From assembly GCF_900100605.1 (NCBI RefSeq), contig NZ_FNCN01000010.1:60561-124560 (forward strand): a stretch of DNA of 64,000 bases, read 5' to 3'. Within the stretch, counting starts at the first letter, position 1, and every line of letters starts with the position of its first letter. The notes beneath the pieces are model-generated. The model saw only the letters and a program-made list of their open reading frames with translations. It was not told the DNA's origin and made no database searches. The position numbers and the translations under genes are program-made. Origin of the DNA: Sinosporangium album (GTDB lineage Bacteria > Actinomycetota > Actinomycetes > Streptosporangiales > Streptosporangiaceae). Of the stretch, positions 1 to 8,867 are shown piece by piece.

Positions 1-96
1 GGTGCGGGCCAGCTTGCGGTAGGCGCGCTGGATCTCCTCCTGGCTTGCCGTCCTGGAAACGCCGAGGACCTGGTAGAAGTCGCGTCGATCGGCCAT
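1..96 (-). CDS. dnaJ: DnaJ co-chaperone, N-terminal part only
   Basis: Only the first 32 codons lie in the window. Reading leftward from the ATG at 96, the product starts [20 protein letters not shown] and continues into a helix ending AYRKLAR, which is a typical J-domain start. The HPD tripeptide would come next, outside the window. J proteins stimulate DnaK ATPase activity and deliver unfolded clients. The gene follows grpE by 10 bases on the same strand, so it is the last visible gene of the hsp20-dnaK-grpE-dnaJ operon. Confidence 0.9.
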   Translation of the reverse strand, partial: MADRRDFYQVLGVSRTASQEEIQRAYRKLART

Positions 97-106
97 CCGG
101 TCCGCC

Positions 107-592
107 CTAGTCCGCCTTCGACACGATCACCTTTGCGGGACGGAGCTGGCGTCGGCCTTCGCCGTACCCCGGCCGGACGACGTGCACGACCGTTCCCGGT
201 GGGATGTCGCCGCTCTCGACCGTGCCGACGGCCTCGTGGCGGGCCGGGTCGAACTCCCTGTCGGCGTCCTCCTGGCGGGGGAACCCGAGCCGGTCGAGCA
301 GGGTGAGGGCCTGCTCAAGCACCGCCCTCACCCCCGGCACGATCGCGGCGGGCTCGGCGTCGGCGTGCTGGAGCGCCAGGTCGAGGTTGTCCAGCACGGG
401 CAGCAGTTCCGCGAGCACCCGCGCCCGTTCCCGCTCGGCTTCCTTTGCGGCGCGTTTGCGCACGTTGTCGAGCTCGGCGAGCGCGCGCAGCCGCTGATCC
501 TCCAGCTCGGCCACGCGTGCCTCCAACTGTTCGTTGCGCGCCTTGAGCTCGTCCTGTTCGGTCGGCGCGGGCGCGGGATCTTGTTCGGACAT
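107..592 (-). CDS. grpE: GrpE nucleotide exchange factor
   Basis: The 161-aa product has a charged N-terminus, a long coiled coil (about residues 15-75, [20 protein letters not shown] region) and a C-terminal beta domain carrying FDPARHEAV and a [20 protein letters not shown] stretch. These are the hallmarks of GrpE, which releases ADP from DnaK. It lies 12 bases after dnaK and 10 before dnaJ, so all three are probably co-transcribed. It is at the short end for the family, mainly through a short N-terminal tail. Confidence 0.95.
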   Translation of the reverse strand: MSEQDPAPAPTEQDELKARNEQLEARVAELEDQRLRALAELDNVRKRAAKEAERERARVLAELLPVLDNLDLALQHADAEPAAIVPGVRAVLEQALTLLDRLGFPRQEDADREFDPARHEAVGTVESGDIPPGTVVHVVRPGYGEGRRQLRPAKVIVSKAD

Positions 593-604
593 GTCGCACT
601 CGGG

Positions 605-2509
605 TCACTCGGGTGTGGTGAACTCTGCGTCGATGACGTCCTCGTCGCCGCCCCGGCCCTCACCGCGGCCCTCACCGCGGCCCTCACTGGGCCGCTCGCC
701 CGGCGGAGGTCCGCCGGGGGACACCGCGGACAGGCCGTGGAAGACCTGCTGCAGCTCCGAGGTGAGGGAGCGGAGCCGGTCGAGCGGCGCCTGCTCCTTG
801 ACGGCCTGCCGGGCGTCGGCGATCAGCATCTCGCCCCGCGCTTTGTCGTGCGCGGGTACGGCGGAGCCCAGCTCCCCGAGCCGCCGTTCGACCTGGTAGG
901 CGACCGAGTCCAGCTCGTTGCGGGCGTCCACCTGCTCGCGCAGCCGTACGTCTTCGCCGCGGTGCCGTTCGGCGTCCTGGACCATCCGTTCGACCTCGGC
1001 CTTGTCCAGCGTCGAGCTCTCGCTGATGGTGATGCGCTGCTCCGCGCCGGTGTCCTTGTCGCGGGCGGAGACGTTGAGGATGCCGTTGGCGTCGATGTCG
1101 AAGGTGACCTCGACCTGCGGCAGGCCGCGCGGGGCCGGACGGATGTTCTCCAGCCTGAACCGGCCGAGCACGCGGTTATCGGCCGCGCGTTCCCGCTCGC
1201 CCTGCAGCACAACGACATCGACGGAGTGCTGGTTGTCCTCGGCGGTGCTGAAGATCTCGGTACGGCGGGCGGGAATGGTCGTGTTCCGCTCGATGACCTT
1301 GGTCATCACCCCGCCCAGCGTCTCCACGCCGAGCGACAGCGGTGTGACGTCGAGAAGCAGGACGTCCTTGACCTCGCCCTTGATGACGGCGGCCTGGACG
1401 GCGGCGCCGATGGCGACGACCTCGTCGGGGTTCACCGACATGTTGGGGTCCTTGCCGCCGGTGAGGCGGCGCACGAGGTTCTGCACGGCGGGGATCCGGG
1501 TGGACCCGCCGACGAGGATCACCTCGTCGATGTCGTCGGCGGTGAGTTTGGCGTCGGCCATCGCCTGCTTGACGGGCCCCAGGCACCGCTCGACGAGGTC
1601 GGCGGTGATCTGCTCGAACGTGGACCGCATCAGCGTCGTGTTCAGGTGTTTCGGGCCGTTGGCGTCGGCCGTGACGAACGGCAGGCTGATCGTCGTCTGG
1701 GTGACCGACGACAGCTCCACCTTCGCCTTCTCGGCCGCCTCGAACAGGCGCTGCAGCGCCTGCGGGTCGCGGCGCAGGTCGATGCCGTCCTGGCGCTGGA
1801 ACTCGTCGGCGATGTGGTCGACGATGCGCCGGTCGAAGTCGTCGCCGCCGAGGTGCGTGTCGCCGGAGGTGGACCGCACTTCGACGACGCCCTCTCCGAT
1901 GTTGAGGATGCTGACGTCGAAGGTGCCGCCGCCCAGGTCGAACACGAGCACGGTCTCGTTGGCCTTCTTGTCCAGACCGTAGGCGAGGGCGGCGGCCGTG
2001 GGCTCGTTGATGATGCGCAGCACCTCAAGGCCGGCGATGCGTCCCGCGTCCTTGGTCGCGTGGCGCTGGGCGTCGTTGAAGTAGGCGGGCACGGTGATGA
2101 CGGCCTCGGTGACCCGCTCCCCCAGGTGCTTGCCCGCGTCGTCGGCGAGCTTACGGATGATCAGCGCGGAGATCTCCTCCGGGGTGTACTGCTTGCCGCG
2201 GATCTCGAACCGGGCTTCGCCGTTCGGCCCGGGCACCACGTCGAACGAGACGGCGGCCTGTTCGCTCGTCACCTCGTCGTAGCGGCGCCCGACGAAACGC
2301 TTGGCGGAGTAGATCGTCCCCTTGGGGTTGAGGATCGCCTGCCGCCGGGCCATCTGCCCGACCAGCCGCTCCCCCTGGTCGGTGAACGCCACCACGGAAG
2401 GGGTCGTGCGCGACCCCTCGCTGTTGGGGATGACGGCCGGCTGGCCGCCCTCCATGGCGGCGATCACCGAGTTCGTGGTGCCGAGGTCGATCCCGACAGC
2501 TTTGGGCAT
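605..2509 (-). CDS. dnaK: Hsp70 chaperone DnaK
   Basis: The 634-aa protein has the full Hsp70 architecture: N-terminal ATPase domain starting [15 protein letters not shown], the phosphate-binding loop [12 protein letters not shown] near residue 190, [13 protein letters not shown] near 320, a substrate-binding domain ([13 protein letters not shown]) and a C-terminal helical lid. The start ATG at 2509 has a GGGAGG Shine-Dalgarno directly upstream. The C-terminus has a small GEGR repeat before an acidic tail ending [10 protein letters not shown]. It is preceded by hsp20 and a stress-membrane gene, which is not the usual actinobacterial dnaK-grpE-dnaJ-hspR order. This may therefore be an accessory copy; that is inference. 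Confidence 0.97.
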   Translation of the reverse strand: MPKAVGIDLGTTNSVIAAMEGGQPAVIPNSEGSRTTPSVVAFTDQGERLVGQMARRQAILNPKGTIYSAKRFVGRRYDEVTSEQAAVSFDVVPGPNGEARFEIRGKQYTPEEISALIIRKLADDAGKHLGERVTEAVITVPAYFNDAQRHATKDAGRIAGLEVLRIINEPTAAALAYGLDKKANETVLVFDLGGGTFDVSILNIGEGVVEVRSTSGDTHLGGDDFDRRIVDHIADEFQRQDGIDLRRDPQALQRLFEAAEKAKVELSSVTQTTISLPFVTADANGPKHLNTTLMRSTFEQITADLVERCLGPVKQAMADAKLTADDIDEVILVGGSTRIPAVQNLVRRLTGGKDPNMSVNPDEVVAIGAAVQAAVIKGEVKDVLLLDVTPLSLGVETLGGVMTKVIERNTTIPARRTEIFSTAEDNQHSVDVVVLQGERERAADNRVLGRFRLENIRPAPRGLPQVEVTFDIDANGILNVSARDKDTGAEQRITISESSTLDKAEVERMVQDAERHRGEDVRLREQVDARNELDSVAYQVERRLGELGSAVPAHDKARGEMLIADARQAVKEQAPLDRLRSLTSELQQVFHGLSAVSPGGPPPGERPSEGRGEGRGEGRGGDEDVIDAEFTTPE

Positions 2510-2523
2510 GAGAGCCTCCCTCG

Positions 2524-2997
2524 CTAGAGCCCGCCCTCCCGGAGCAGGTCACGGGCGCTGTCCGCCTGCGCGGGATCGACGCGCACCTCGTAGCGGTCGG
2601 CAACCAGTTGGCTGGTCGCGATGAAGTCCCGTTGGCCGCGGGTGAACAGGTAGGAGATGAGGCCGAAGATCGCTCCGGCGATCGCTCCCCAGATCAGGCC
2701 CCAGAGGATCACGGCGAGGGCGGCGCCGAACCGCGGTAGGAAGATCGCCAGGAACAGGCCGATCAGGACGCCGATCCAGGCCCCGCTCAACGCGCCCATC
2801 CCGATGGCCCGCAGGGACGTCAGGCGCCCGAGCACCTTCTCCATCAGCTTCAGCCCGATGCCGACGATGGCCGTCTGCTGCACGGGGAAGTGCTTGTCGG
2901 AGAGGTAGTCGACCGCTTTCTGCGCTTGCAGGTAGTTGTTGTACGTCGCCACTGGCGTGTAGTCGGCCCCCACGGAGCCGGATGCGGACATGGCCAT
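2524..2997 (-). CDS. General stress protein with glycine-zipper membrane segment (YflT-like)
   Basis: The 157-aa product has a YflT/general stress protein 17M-like N-terminus ([20 protein letters not shown], a flavin-free alpha/beta fold). Two hydrophobic glycine-rich segments follow (about residues 65-115: [20 protein letters not shown] and [20 protein letters not shown]), with GxxxG spacing. The C-terminal stretch [20 protein letters not shown] is typical of the family. The molecular role is unknown; relatives are induced by general stress. It sits between hsp20 (3 bases) and dnaK (14 bases), so it is probably part of the heat-shock operon. Confidence 0.75.
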   Translation of the reverse strand: MAMSASGSVGADYTPVATYNNYLQAQKAVDYLSDKHFPVQQTAIVGIGLKLMEKVLGRLTSLRAIGMGALSGAWIGVLIGLFLAIFLPRFGAALAVILWGLIWGAIAGAIFGLISYLFTRGQRDFIATSQLVADRYEVRVDPAQADSARDLLREGGL

Positions 2998-3000
2998 CGC

Positions 3001-3465
3001 TCATCCCGAGGAGATCTCGACGTGGCGCGGCTTGGCAGCCGCCGCCTTGGGTGCGGTGATCATGAGCACGCCATCGTCGAGCTGCGCGCTCACGCCTTGC
3101 GTGTCGACCTCGCCGGGGAGGATCACGCGGTACTCGAAACGCCCGGTATGGCGTGTCCTGTGGTGCCGGCGGCCCCGTTCCTTCTCGGTCATCTCGCCGG
3201 TGACGGAGAGCTCGCGCTCGTTCAGCTCAACGTTGATCTGATCCTTGGCCACGCCCGGTAGATCGATGTCGATGATGTAGGAGTCCTCGGTTTCGGAGAT
3301 GTCGCCCAGAGGAGACCAGGGAAGCTCCGCCATCGCAGACATCGCCGTCTCACCGAGGGCCGCGCTCATCAGCCGCCCCAGGTGGTCGTAGACGTCCTCG
3401 AACTCACGCATCGGCGACAGGCGGTACGCTCCGTGCGCGCCTCTCCGGGGCTGAAGCATCGACAT
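3001..3465 (-). CDS. hsp20: Small heat-shock protein, Hsp20/alpha-crystallin family
   Basis: The 154-aa product has a crystallin core: DSYIIDIDLPGVAKDQINVE, then ELSVTGEMTEKERGRRHHRT and GRFEYRVILPGEVDTQGVSA, ending in a beta strand GVLMITAPKA. Hsp20 proteins are ATP-independent holdases that pass clients to DnaK. I chose the ATG at 3465 because it has GGAGGT seven bases upstream. A GTG at 3480 in the same frame lacks a ribosome site. It is the first gene of the stress operon, which fits joint heat induction with dnaK, grpE and dnaJ. Confidence 0.93.
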   Translation of the reverse strand: MSMLQPRRGAHGAYRLSPMREFEDVYDHLGRLMSAALGETAMSAMAELPWSPLGDISETEDSYIIDIDLPGVAKDQINVELNERELSVTGEMTEKERGRRHHRTRHTGRFEYRVILPGEVDTQGVSAQLDDGVLMITAPKAAAAKPRHVEISSG

Positions 3466-3740
3466 GACCGCGACCTCCACTGAAACTCGTGTGGTTCAAA
3501 GCCGGGGCCTTCACGCCTGACACGGCGGTGGCAGAGGCCCCTTCCTTTGAGGTTTGCTCCGCCGGACGGCCGCTACATCCTCAAGGTGAGTAGTCCTCTG
3601 CGAGCCGACGCCCGTCGCAGCCGCGATCCGCCGGCCCGGCGCCGACCCGCCTGGGGGATGTGGGAACGCCTCGCTTACGCTAAAAAGCACTCCCCTCGCG
3701 ACAGGCGGCGAGCATTTTCACACAGTTCGAGAGTGGTCGA
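3466..3740. promoter_or_regulatory. Divergent intergenic region of stress operon and LuxR regulator
   Basis: This 275-bp gap separates the leftward stress operon from the rightward LAL regulator and must hold both promoters. Two HAIR-like half sites face each other, CCTTTGAGG at 3544-3552 and CCTCAAGG at 3579-3586. Their 26-base separation is far from the 7 bases of a genuine HspR HAIR element. A looser imperfect repeat (CTGAAAC, then GTTCAAAG) lies at 3480-3501 just upstream of the hsp20 ribosome site. I see no convincing -35/-10 pair. Confidence 0.3.
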
Positions 3741-6524
3741 ATGCGCGGACGTGAGCACGAGTGGGAGCTGGTCCTTGACCTTTTCCACGCGGCGAGGTCG
3801 GGCAAGGGCGGGGTCCTTCTGCTCGACGGCGAGCTCGGCGTGGGAAAAAGCGCGTTCCTCGCCGAGGCGGCCGGCCAGGCCGCCGCGTGGAGCTTCGCGG
3901 TCGCGGCCGGGCGGGCGGAGGAACCCGGGCAGCTCGCCCCCATGGCACCGCTGTGCGCGGCCCTGGACGAGCCGCCCACCGCGGCGGGCGATCGGGCGGG
4001 CGACCGGGCGGGCGATCGGATGTCGCCGATCGACACGCGCGTCGCCCTGGTCGAACGGCTCCGCGCCAAGGCCGAGGCGCTCGCCTCCCGCGCCCCGCTC
4101 ACCGTGGTCCTGGACGATCTCCAATGGGCGGATCCGGCCACCTTGATGGCGGTCGGAACCCTGGAGTCACAGCTCTCCCGGCAGCCTCTGGTGTGGCTGC
4201 TCGCGAGGAACACCACCCACCGCGCAGCGGAGGTCGAGCATCTGTTCACCGCGCTGGCCGCGCGGGGAGCCGTACGGCTGGAGCTCGCCCCCCTGACCGA
4301 CGACGCCGCGGCCCAGGTGATCGCCGACCTTCTGAACGCGCGCCCCGGCCGCGAACTGCTGGAACTCGCGGCCGGGGCGGCGGGCAACCCGCTCCTCCTG
4401 GTCGAACTGGTGACCGGTCTGCACGAGGAGCACGCCGTCACCGTCTCCGGAGGGCTCGCCCGCCTGATCGCCGAACGGCTCCCGCGGCGGATCCACGCGC
4501 TGGCCGCCGGCCGCCTCGAACGGCTGAGCGGCCAGGCGCGGGGAGTGGTCGAGATCGCGGCGCTGCTCGGCCGGTCGTTCTCCCCCGAAGATGTGGCCGA
4601 CATGCTCGACAGGACGCCGTCCGCCCTGCTGCCCGCCCTGGACGAGATCATGGACGCCGGCATCGTGACGGCGGAGGCGGACTGTCTCCTCTTCCGGCAC
4701 GAGCTGATCAGGAAAGCCGTCGTCGAGGGCCTACCCCTCGCGATGCGCCAGGCCCTGCACCATCAGATCGGGGGGCTCCTGCTGGATCGCGGAGGGTCCG
4801 CCGCGGGAGCGGTCACCCACCTCCTGCTGGGCGGCCGGCCCGGCGACACGCGCACCCTGGCGGGGCTCGACCGGGCGGTGGACGAGCTCCTCGCCGACGC
4901 GCCGGAAACCGCCGCCGACGTCGCGGTGAGGGCGTTGGAGCTGACCGACGACGGCTCCCCCCAGCACGCCGCCCGCACCCTGACCGCCGCGCGGGCCATG
5001 ACCGAGGCGGGACGGCTCGCCGACGCCGCCGAGCTGCTCACCGCGGCGCCGGCCCACATGCTTCCGCCGCCGGCGGAGGCCCGGATGCGCTGCGCGCTCT
5101 CCTGCGTCCGGCTGCTGTGCGGGCGGACGGCCGACGCCGCCGCCGAGGCGCGGGCGGCCCTGGCCGAGCCCGCGCTCCCCGACGAGACCCGCGACGAGGC
5201 CGAGGCGACGCTGCTCCACGCCCTCGCCGGCCAGCCGTACGGCGACGACGCCGTACGGCAGGCCGAGACAATCCTCGCCGACGCCGGGCGCGACGGTGAC
5301 GCGGCGCAGGTCGCCGCCCTCATGGTGCTCTCGGCCGCCGCGTGGCACCGCGGCCGGCTCGACGACGGGCTCGGCCTGGCCCGCGAAGCGGTCCGGCGGG
5401 CGGACGAGGGCTCGCGGGCGGCCCGCCGTACACACCCGCGGCCTGCGCTGGCGTCGATGCTGCTGGATGTCCGCCGCCTCGACGAGGCGGAGACCGTGCT
5501 GCGGGCCGCGCGCGCGGAAGGCGGCGTCACGTGGGCGGCCGGCTCCGCCGTACTCGACGCACGCCTCGAACTGGCCCGCCACCGGCCCGCGGAGGCCGCC
5601 GCGCGGGCCGAGTCGGGGCTGGTCACCGCGGACGCGCTGGGCACCCACCTGTTCACGCCGCTCGGCATGGCGGTGCTCGGGGCGGCGGCCCTGAGGCGGG
5701 GAGACCTGCACACGGCGGCGGCCTGTGTGCAGGCCGACCGCGCCCGGATCTGCGACTACGCCGCGACACACGGGCGGGCGCGCTGCCTCATGATCGCCGC
5801 GCAGGTGGCCGAGGCCCTCGGGCACCCGCACCGGGCGATGGGGCTGCTCGCCGATCTCTACCCGGCGCTCGACCGGCGCCGCTCGCTCCTCATCGTGGAA
5901 CCGACCGCCGCGACCTGGCTGGTGCGCCTCGCCCTGAGCGTGAACGACCGGCCCCGCGCCCAGACCGTGGCCGCCGCGGCAAGCCGCCTGGCCGAGGACA
6001 ACCCGGGGATCCCCCTCCTCCCCGCCGCCGCGGCCCACGCGCGCGGCCTGCTCGACGACGACCCGTCCACCCTCGCCGCCGCCGTCGCCCACGCCGGCGA
6101 CGACTACGCGCGCGCCTCCGCCCGAGAAGACCTCGGCGCGGCGCTCGCCCAGCGCGGAGAGCGCGACGACGCCGTCCACCACCTCGACGACGCGCTCGCC
6201 GGCTACGGCACGACAGGGGCGGCGCGAGACGCCGCCCGGGTGCGCCGCAGGCTGCGCAGGCTCGGCGTACGGCACCGCCACTGGACCCGCGGCCAAGGCG
6301 ACCGCCTGGGCTGGGACGGCCTGACCGCCACCCAGCAGCTCATCGCCCGCCTCGTCGCCCAAGGACTGACCAACCGCCAGGTCGCGGACCAGATGTTCAT
6401 CAGCGTTCACACCGTGGCGTTCCACCTCCGCCAGATCTTCCGCAAACTGGACATCACCTCCCGCGTGGCCCTGGCCCGCCTGACCGCCGAACAGGACCGC
6501 CACCCCCACCGGCCTCCGGGATGA
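3741..6524 (+). CDS. LAL-type (AAA + LuxR HTH) transcriptional regulator
   Basis: The 927-aa protein begins with an STAND/AAA ATPase module: Walker A GELGVGKS near residue 35 and Walker B VVLDDLQWADP near residue 125. A long alanine-rich helical region with TPR-like repeats follows. The C-terminus is a LuxR-type helix-turn-helix (LTATQQLIARLVAQGLTNRQ, then SVHTVAFHLRQIFRKL, about residues 865-915). LAL regulators use ATP-dependent switching to activate transcription, often of secondary metabolism or sugar genes. No target is evident from the context: the leftward stress operon and the metal/RiPP region are both neighbours. A GAGAGTGG stretch upstream is a weak ribosome site. Confidence 0.92.
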   Translation: MRGREHEWELVLDLFHAARSGKGGVLLLDGELGVGKSAFLAEAAGQAAAWSFAVAAGRAEEPGQLAPMAPLCAALDEPPTAAGDRAGDRAGDRMSPIDTRVALVERLRAKAEALASRAPLTVVLDDLQWADPATLMAVGTLESQLSRQPLVWLLARNTTHRAAEVEHLFTALAARGAVRLELAPLTDDAAAQVIADLLNARPGRELLELAAGAAGNPLLLVELVTGLHEEHAVTVSGGLARLIAERLPRRIHALAAGRLERLSGQARGVVEIAALLGRSFSPEDVADMLDRTPSALLPALDEIMDAGIVTAEADCLLFRHELIRKAVVEGLPLAMRQALHHQIGGLLLDRGGSAAGAVTHLLLGGRPGDTRTLAGLDRAVDELLADAPETAADVAVRALELTDDGSPQHAARTLTAARAMTEAGRLADAAELLTAAPAHMLPPPAEARMRCALSCVRLLCGRTADAAAEARAALAEPALPDETRDEAEATLLHALAGQPYGDDAVRQAETILADAGRDGDAAQVAALMVLSAAAWHRGRLDDGLGLAREAVRRADEGSRAARRTHPRPALASMLLDVRRLDEAETVLRAARAEGGVTWAAGSAVLDARLELARHRPAEAAARAESGLVTADALGTHLFTPLGMAVLGAAALRRGDLHTAAACVQADRARICDYAATHGRARCLMIAAQVAEALGHPHRAMGLLADLYPALDRRRSLLIVEPTAATWLVRLALSVNDRPRAQTVAAAASRLAEDNPGIPLLPAAAAHARGLLDDDPSTLAAAVAHAGDDYARASAREDLGAALAQRGERDDAVHHLDDALAGYGTTGAARDAARVRRRLRRLGVRHRHWTRGQGDRLGWDGLTATQQLIARLVAQGLTNRQVADQMFISVHTVAFHLRQIFRKLDITSRVALARLTAEQDRHPHRPPG

Positions 6525-6540
6525 CGCCTCTCCGTGTTGC

Positions 6541-6557
6541 GTGCATGGGAGCGCACA
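6541..6557. promoter_or_regulatory. Putative ArsR-family operator upstream of arsR
   Basis: The 17-mer GTGCATGGGAGCGCACA matches 15 of 17 bases of an element at 13887-13903 ahead of the MFS gene. It is an imperfect inverted repeat (GTGC...GCAC). It lies 38 bases upstream of the arsR start and next to a possible TACCAT -10 (6583-6588), which would put the transcript start at the ATG (leaderless). ArsR repressors commonly autoregulate through such elements; the assignment here is inference. Confidence 0.55.
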
Positions 6558-6594
6558 CCAGCACGTGTACGGGCTCCGGCCCTACCATGGGCAC

Positions 6595-6948
6595 ATGAGC
6601 ATGAGCTCGCATCACGCAGGTGCACATGCATCGCAGCCGCAGGACGAGCGCCGACTGGAGGTCGCGGCGGGCGTCCTGGTGCTCCTCGCCGACCGCACCC
6701 GCCTGGCCCTCCTGGAGCAGTTGGGGCGCGGCGAAGCCGACGTCACCACACTCACCGAGGCATGCGGAGCACCCCGCCCCTCGGTCAGCCAGCACCTGGC
6801 CAAACTGCGACTCGCCGGGCTCGTGACCACACGCAAGGACGGGCGCCGGGTGGTCTACTCGCTGCGCCACGGCCATTTGCGCAGACTGGTCGAAGAGGCC
6901 CTGAACGTCGCCGACCACCAAATCGGCGGCCTACCACCCCACGACTGA
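6595..6948 (+). CDS. ArsR/SmtB-family metal-sensing repressor
   Basis: The 117-aa protein is a winged helix with ADRTRLALLEQLGRGEADVT, a recognition region GAPRPSVSQHLAKLRLAGLV and the wing TRKDGRRVVYSL. The N-terminus is His-rich (MSMSSHHAGAHASQ). The last helices carry RHGHLRR and VADHQ, giving possible alpha-5 metal ligands as in CzrA/NmtR-type sensors. The ATG at 6595 is preferred over upstream in-frame codons because it sits at the predicted transcript start and the upstream codons overlap the operator. No metal exporter is adjacent, but an MFS gene 7 kb away carries the same upstream element. Confidence 0.85.
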   Translation: MSMSSHHAGAHASQPQDERRLEVAAGVLVLLADRTRLALLEQLGRGEADVTTLTEACGAPRPSVSQHLAKLRLAGLVTTRKDGRRVVYSLRHGHLRRLVEEALNVADHQIGGLPPHD

Positions 6949-7019
6949 CCGTGGACGCGTCCTCGCCGTCTCCAGCGTAGATACCGGTCCTGATCGATAA
7001 GAACCTGAATCTGGACAAC

Positions 7020-7275
7020 GGCAGACAAAGCCCAGGGTAAACGCCAGGCCTAGCGGTGCGATGGTGGTGCAAACAACGGCTGAGGGCAGCGATCCGGCCT
7101 CGCGGAACAGATCGAACTGCCGCCAGCACAGGTCACGGGCCAGCTCCGGGATGCCGAGATCACTGATCAGGAGAGCAGCCAGATTGAGGGCTTCGGCGGC
7201 GCGGAGAACGCCGTCGGGCCCACCCTGTCGAGCTTGCTCGGCTCGGGATTCGATCTGGCTGATCCGGGTGGAGAG
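7020..7275 (-). pseudogene. Fragment of an actinobacterial accessory protein, decayed
   Basis: In the 408-bp gap between arsR and the methyltransferase, the minus strand reads ISQIESRAEQARQGGPDGVL, then RAAEALNLAALLISDLGIPE and LARDLCWRQFDLFREAG. This looks like the N-terminal part of a helical protein family seen beside actinobacterial RiPP and regulator genes. I recall the pattern but cannot name the family. The similarity fades after about 85 residues, no start codon fits, and the remainder of the gene is missing. I read it as a gene remnant marking the left border of the lanthipeptide cluster. The rest of the gap (6949-7019, 7276-7356) shows nothing else. Confidence 0.5.
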
Positions 7276-7356
7276 CGGCCGGGAGCTGAGCCTATGGGGG
7301 TGGGTGGTGGCGCGTAAGCGCCGCCCGCCCGAGCCTGGGAACAATACGCTGGGGCC

Positions 7357-8592
7357 ATGGGAATCGACACGGCTTCGACCGTCACTCCCGCTTCGGCGGA
7401 CGATCTGCGTGCTGCGATGGTCGACAGGCTGCGGAGCTGGGGTGGCGTCCACACGGCGGCCGTGGAGGCCGCGATGCGGGCGGTGCCCCGGCACCTGTTC
7501 GTGCCCGAGGCGCCGCTGGAGCAGGCGTATGGGCCGGAGTCCGTGGTCACCTTCAGGGACGAGGACGGGATCGCGATCAGTTCGGCGTCCGGGCCCGGGG
7601 TGGTCGCGGTGATGCTGGAGCAGTTGGACGTCCGGCCTGGCGATCGGGTGTTGGAGATCGGCGCGGGCACCGGCTACAACGCGGCCTGCCTGGCCGAGCT
7701 CACCGGCCCGTCCGGGTCCGTGACCACGATCGATATCGGCGAGGAGATCGTGGAGGGCGCCCGGCGCAGCCTGGCCACAGCGGGCTATGACCGGGTGCGG
7801 GTGGTGCACGGCGACGGCGCGGACGGCTATGCCGGAGATGCTCCGTATGACCGGATCATCGTGACCGCGGGAGCGTGGGACGTGCCGCCCGCCTGGCGGG
7901 AACAGCTGGCGCCGGGTGGCCGCCTGGTGGTGCCGTTGCGGATTCGGGGTGTGACGCGAGCGGTGGGCCTGGAGCTCGACGGGCAGGTGTGGCGGAGCGT
8001 GTCGATTGAGGAGTGCGGGTTCATGCCGATGCGCGGCCCGGGCGCCGTCGAAGAACTCAACCTGGAACTGCCCCCGAGCCGGGGGGTGCGGATCCGCGTC
8101 GATGACGGGAAGCCGGTCAGCGTGGTCGCGCTGGCGGCTGCGCTGGACGCCCCGCCGGCGCTGGCGTGGTCGGGGGTGGTGGTGCCGTGGAAGCCGATGG
8201 TGCACCTGGATTTCTGGCTTGCCGGAGCCGCCGCGGAGGTCTGCCGGATCATCGTGCTGTCCCAGGCCCGGGAGGCGGGTCTGGTCGACCCGATCTACTC
8301 CTGGGGCAGCATGGGCTGCTACACCCCCAATACCTTCTCTTACCTGATCCGCCGTCCCGCCGCCGGCAAAGACGGCCAGGAAATGGTCGAACTCGGAGCG
8401 TGCGCCTACGGGCCGGACAGGGATCGGCTCGCCACCGAGGTCGCCGAGCGGATCCGCTCCTGGGGCCGCGCCCGCGACGCCCTTTCCGGAATCCGCATCG
8501 AGATCCATCCAGCCGGGAGCACCGACCGCCCAGCCATGATCACAGCGGACAAGCGGCACAGCAGGGTCTTCGTCCTCACCGAATCCACCTGA
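7357..8592 (+). CDS. FxLD-system protein-L-isoaspartate-type methyltransferase
   Basis: The 411-aa product has an N-terminal PIMT-like SAM methyltransferase: MVDRLRSWGGVHTAAVEAAM, the SAM motif VLEIGAGTGYNAACLAEL (about residues 98-115), then YDRIIVTAGAWDVPPAW and LAPGGRLVVPLR. A family-specific C-terminal half of about 200 residues follows. This two-part layout is that of 'methyltransferase, FxLD system' proteins. PIMT homologues in RiPP clusters methylate an Asp side chain, which then forms succinimide/isoaspartate. A TACGCT -10-like box 7 bases ahead of the ATG suggests a leaderless transcript. It lies 67 bases upstream of the precursor gene. Confidence 0.85.
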   Translation: MGIDTASTVTPASADDLRAAMVDRLRSWGGVHTAAVEAAMRAVPRHLFVPEAPLEQAYGPESVVTFRDEDGIAISSASGPGVVAVMLEQLDVRPGDRVLEIGAGTGYNAACLAELTGPSGSVTTIDIGEEIVEGARRSLATAGYDRVRVVHGDGADGYAGDAPYDRIIVTAGAWDVPPAWREQLAPGGRLVVPLRIRGVTRAVGLELDGQVWRSVSIEECGFMPMRGPGAVEELNLELPPSRGVRIRVDDGKPVSVVALAAALDAPPALAWSGVVVPWKPMVHLDFWLAGAAAEVCRIIVLSQAREAGLVDPIYSWGSMGCYTPNTFSYLIRRPAAGKDGQEMVELGACAYGPDRDRLATEVAERIRSWGRARDALSGIRIEIHPAGSTDRPAMITADKRHSRVFVLTEST

Positions 8593-8659
8593 TGCGCATA
8601 CTCTGTGTTTCGCCGCGATCTCCGTGCGTGCGGCATCGCGCGGGCGTATCGTCTGGCTC

Positions 8660-8815
8660 ATGAGCGCAGTCGAAACCCCCGCCGCTATGGTCGCCGACCT
8701 GTTCGACCTGGACGCCCAGGTCGGGCCCGTGCACGAGCTTCCTGTCGGCATGGACTCCGAGGACTGCACCAGCGACACGTGCACCCAGACCTGCGCGGGC
8801 TGCGGCGGCAACTGA
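8660..8815 (+). CDS. FxLD-family lanthipeptide precursor
   Basis: A 51-aa peptide beginning MSAVETPAAMVADLFDLDAQ. The leader contains FDLD, the FxLD motif that defines this lanthipeptide precursor family. The C-terminal core (after GMDSED) is CTSDTCTQTCAGCGGN, with four cysteines and four Ser/Thr residues for dehydration and thioether rings. Asp residues in the core (in DSED and TSD) are candidate targets of the adjacent isoaspartyl-type methyltransferase. I chose the ATG at 8660, since an upstream in-frame ATG at 8624 adds only arginine-rich residues. A TATCGT box sits just upstream, again compatible with a leaderless message. Confidence 0.88.
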   Translation: MSAVETPAAMVADLFDLDAQVGPVHELPVGMDSEDCTSDTCTQTCAGCGGN

Positions 8816-8867
8816 CCCAGTTGCAGGGACTCGGATACCGCTCCCCGTGGGACCCGAGGTTCCGGTC

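Noticed and set aside
182..2527. Long plus-strand open frame of 781 codons across dnaK and grpE
   Set aside because: It is the antisense of two clear conserved genes, with low-complexity His/Arg/Gly-rich translation and no domain.
3544..3586. HAIR element for HspR
   Set aside because: The two half sites are 26 bases apart instead of 7 and match imperfectly, so it is reported only as a weak possibility.
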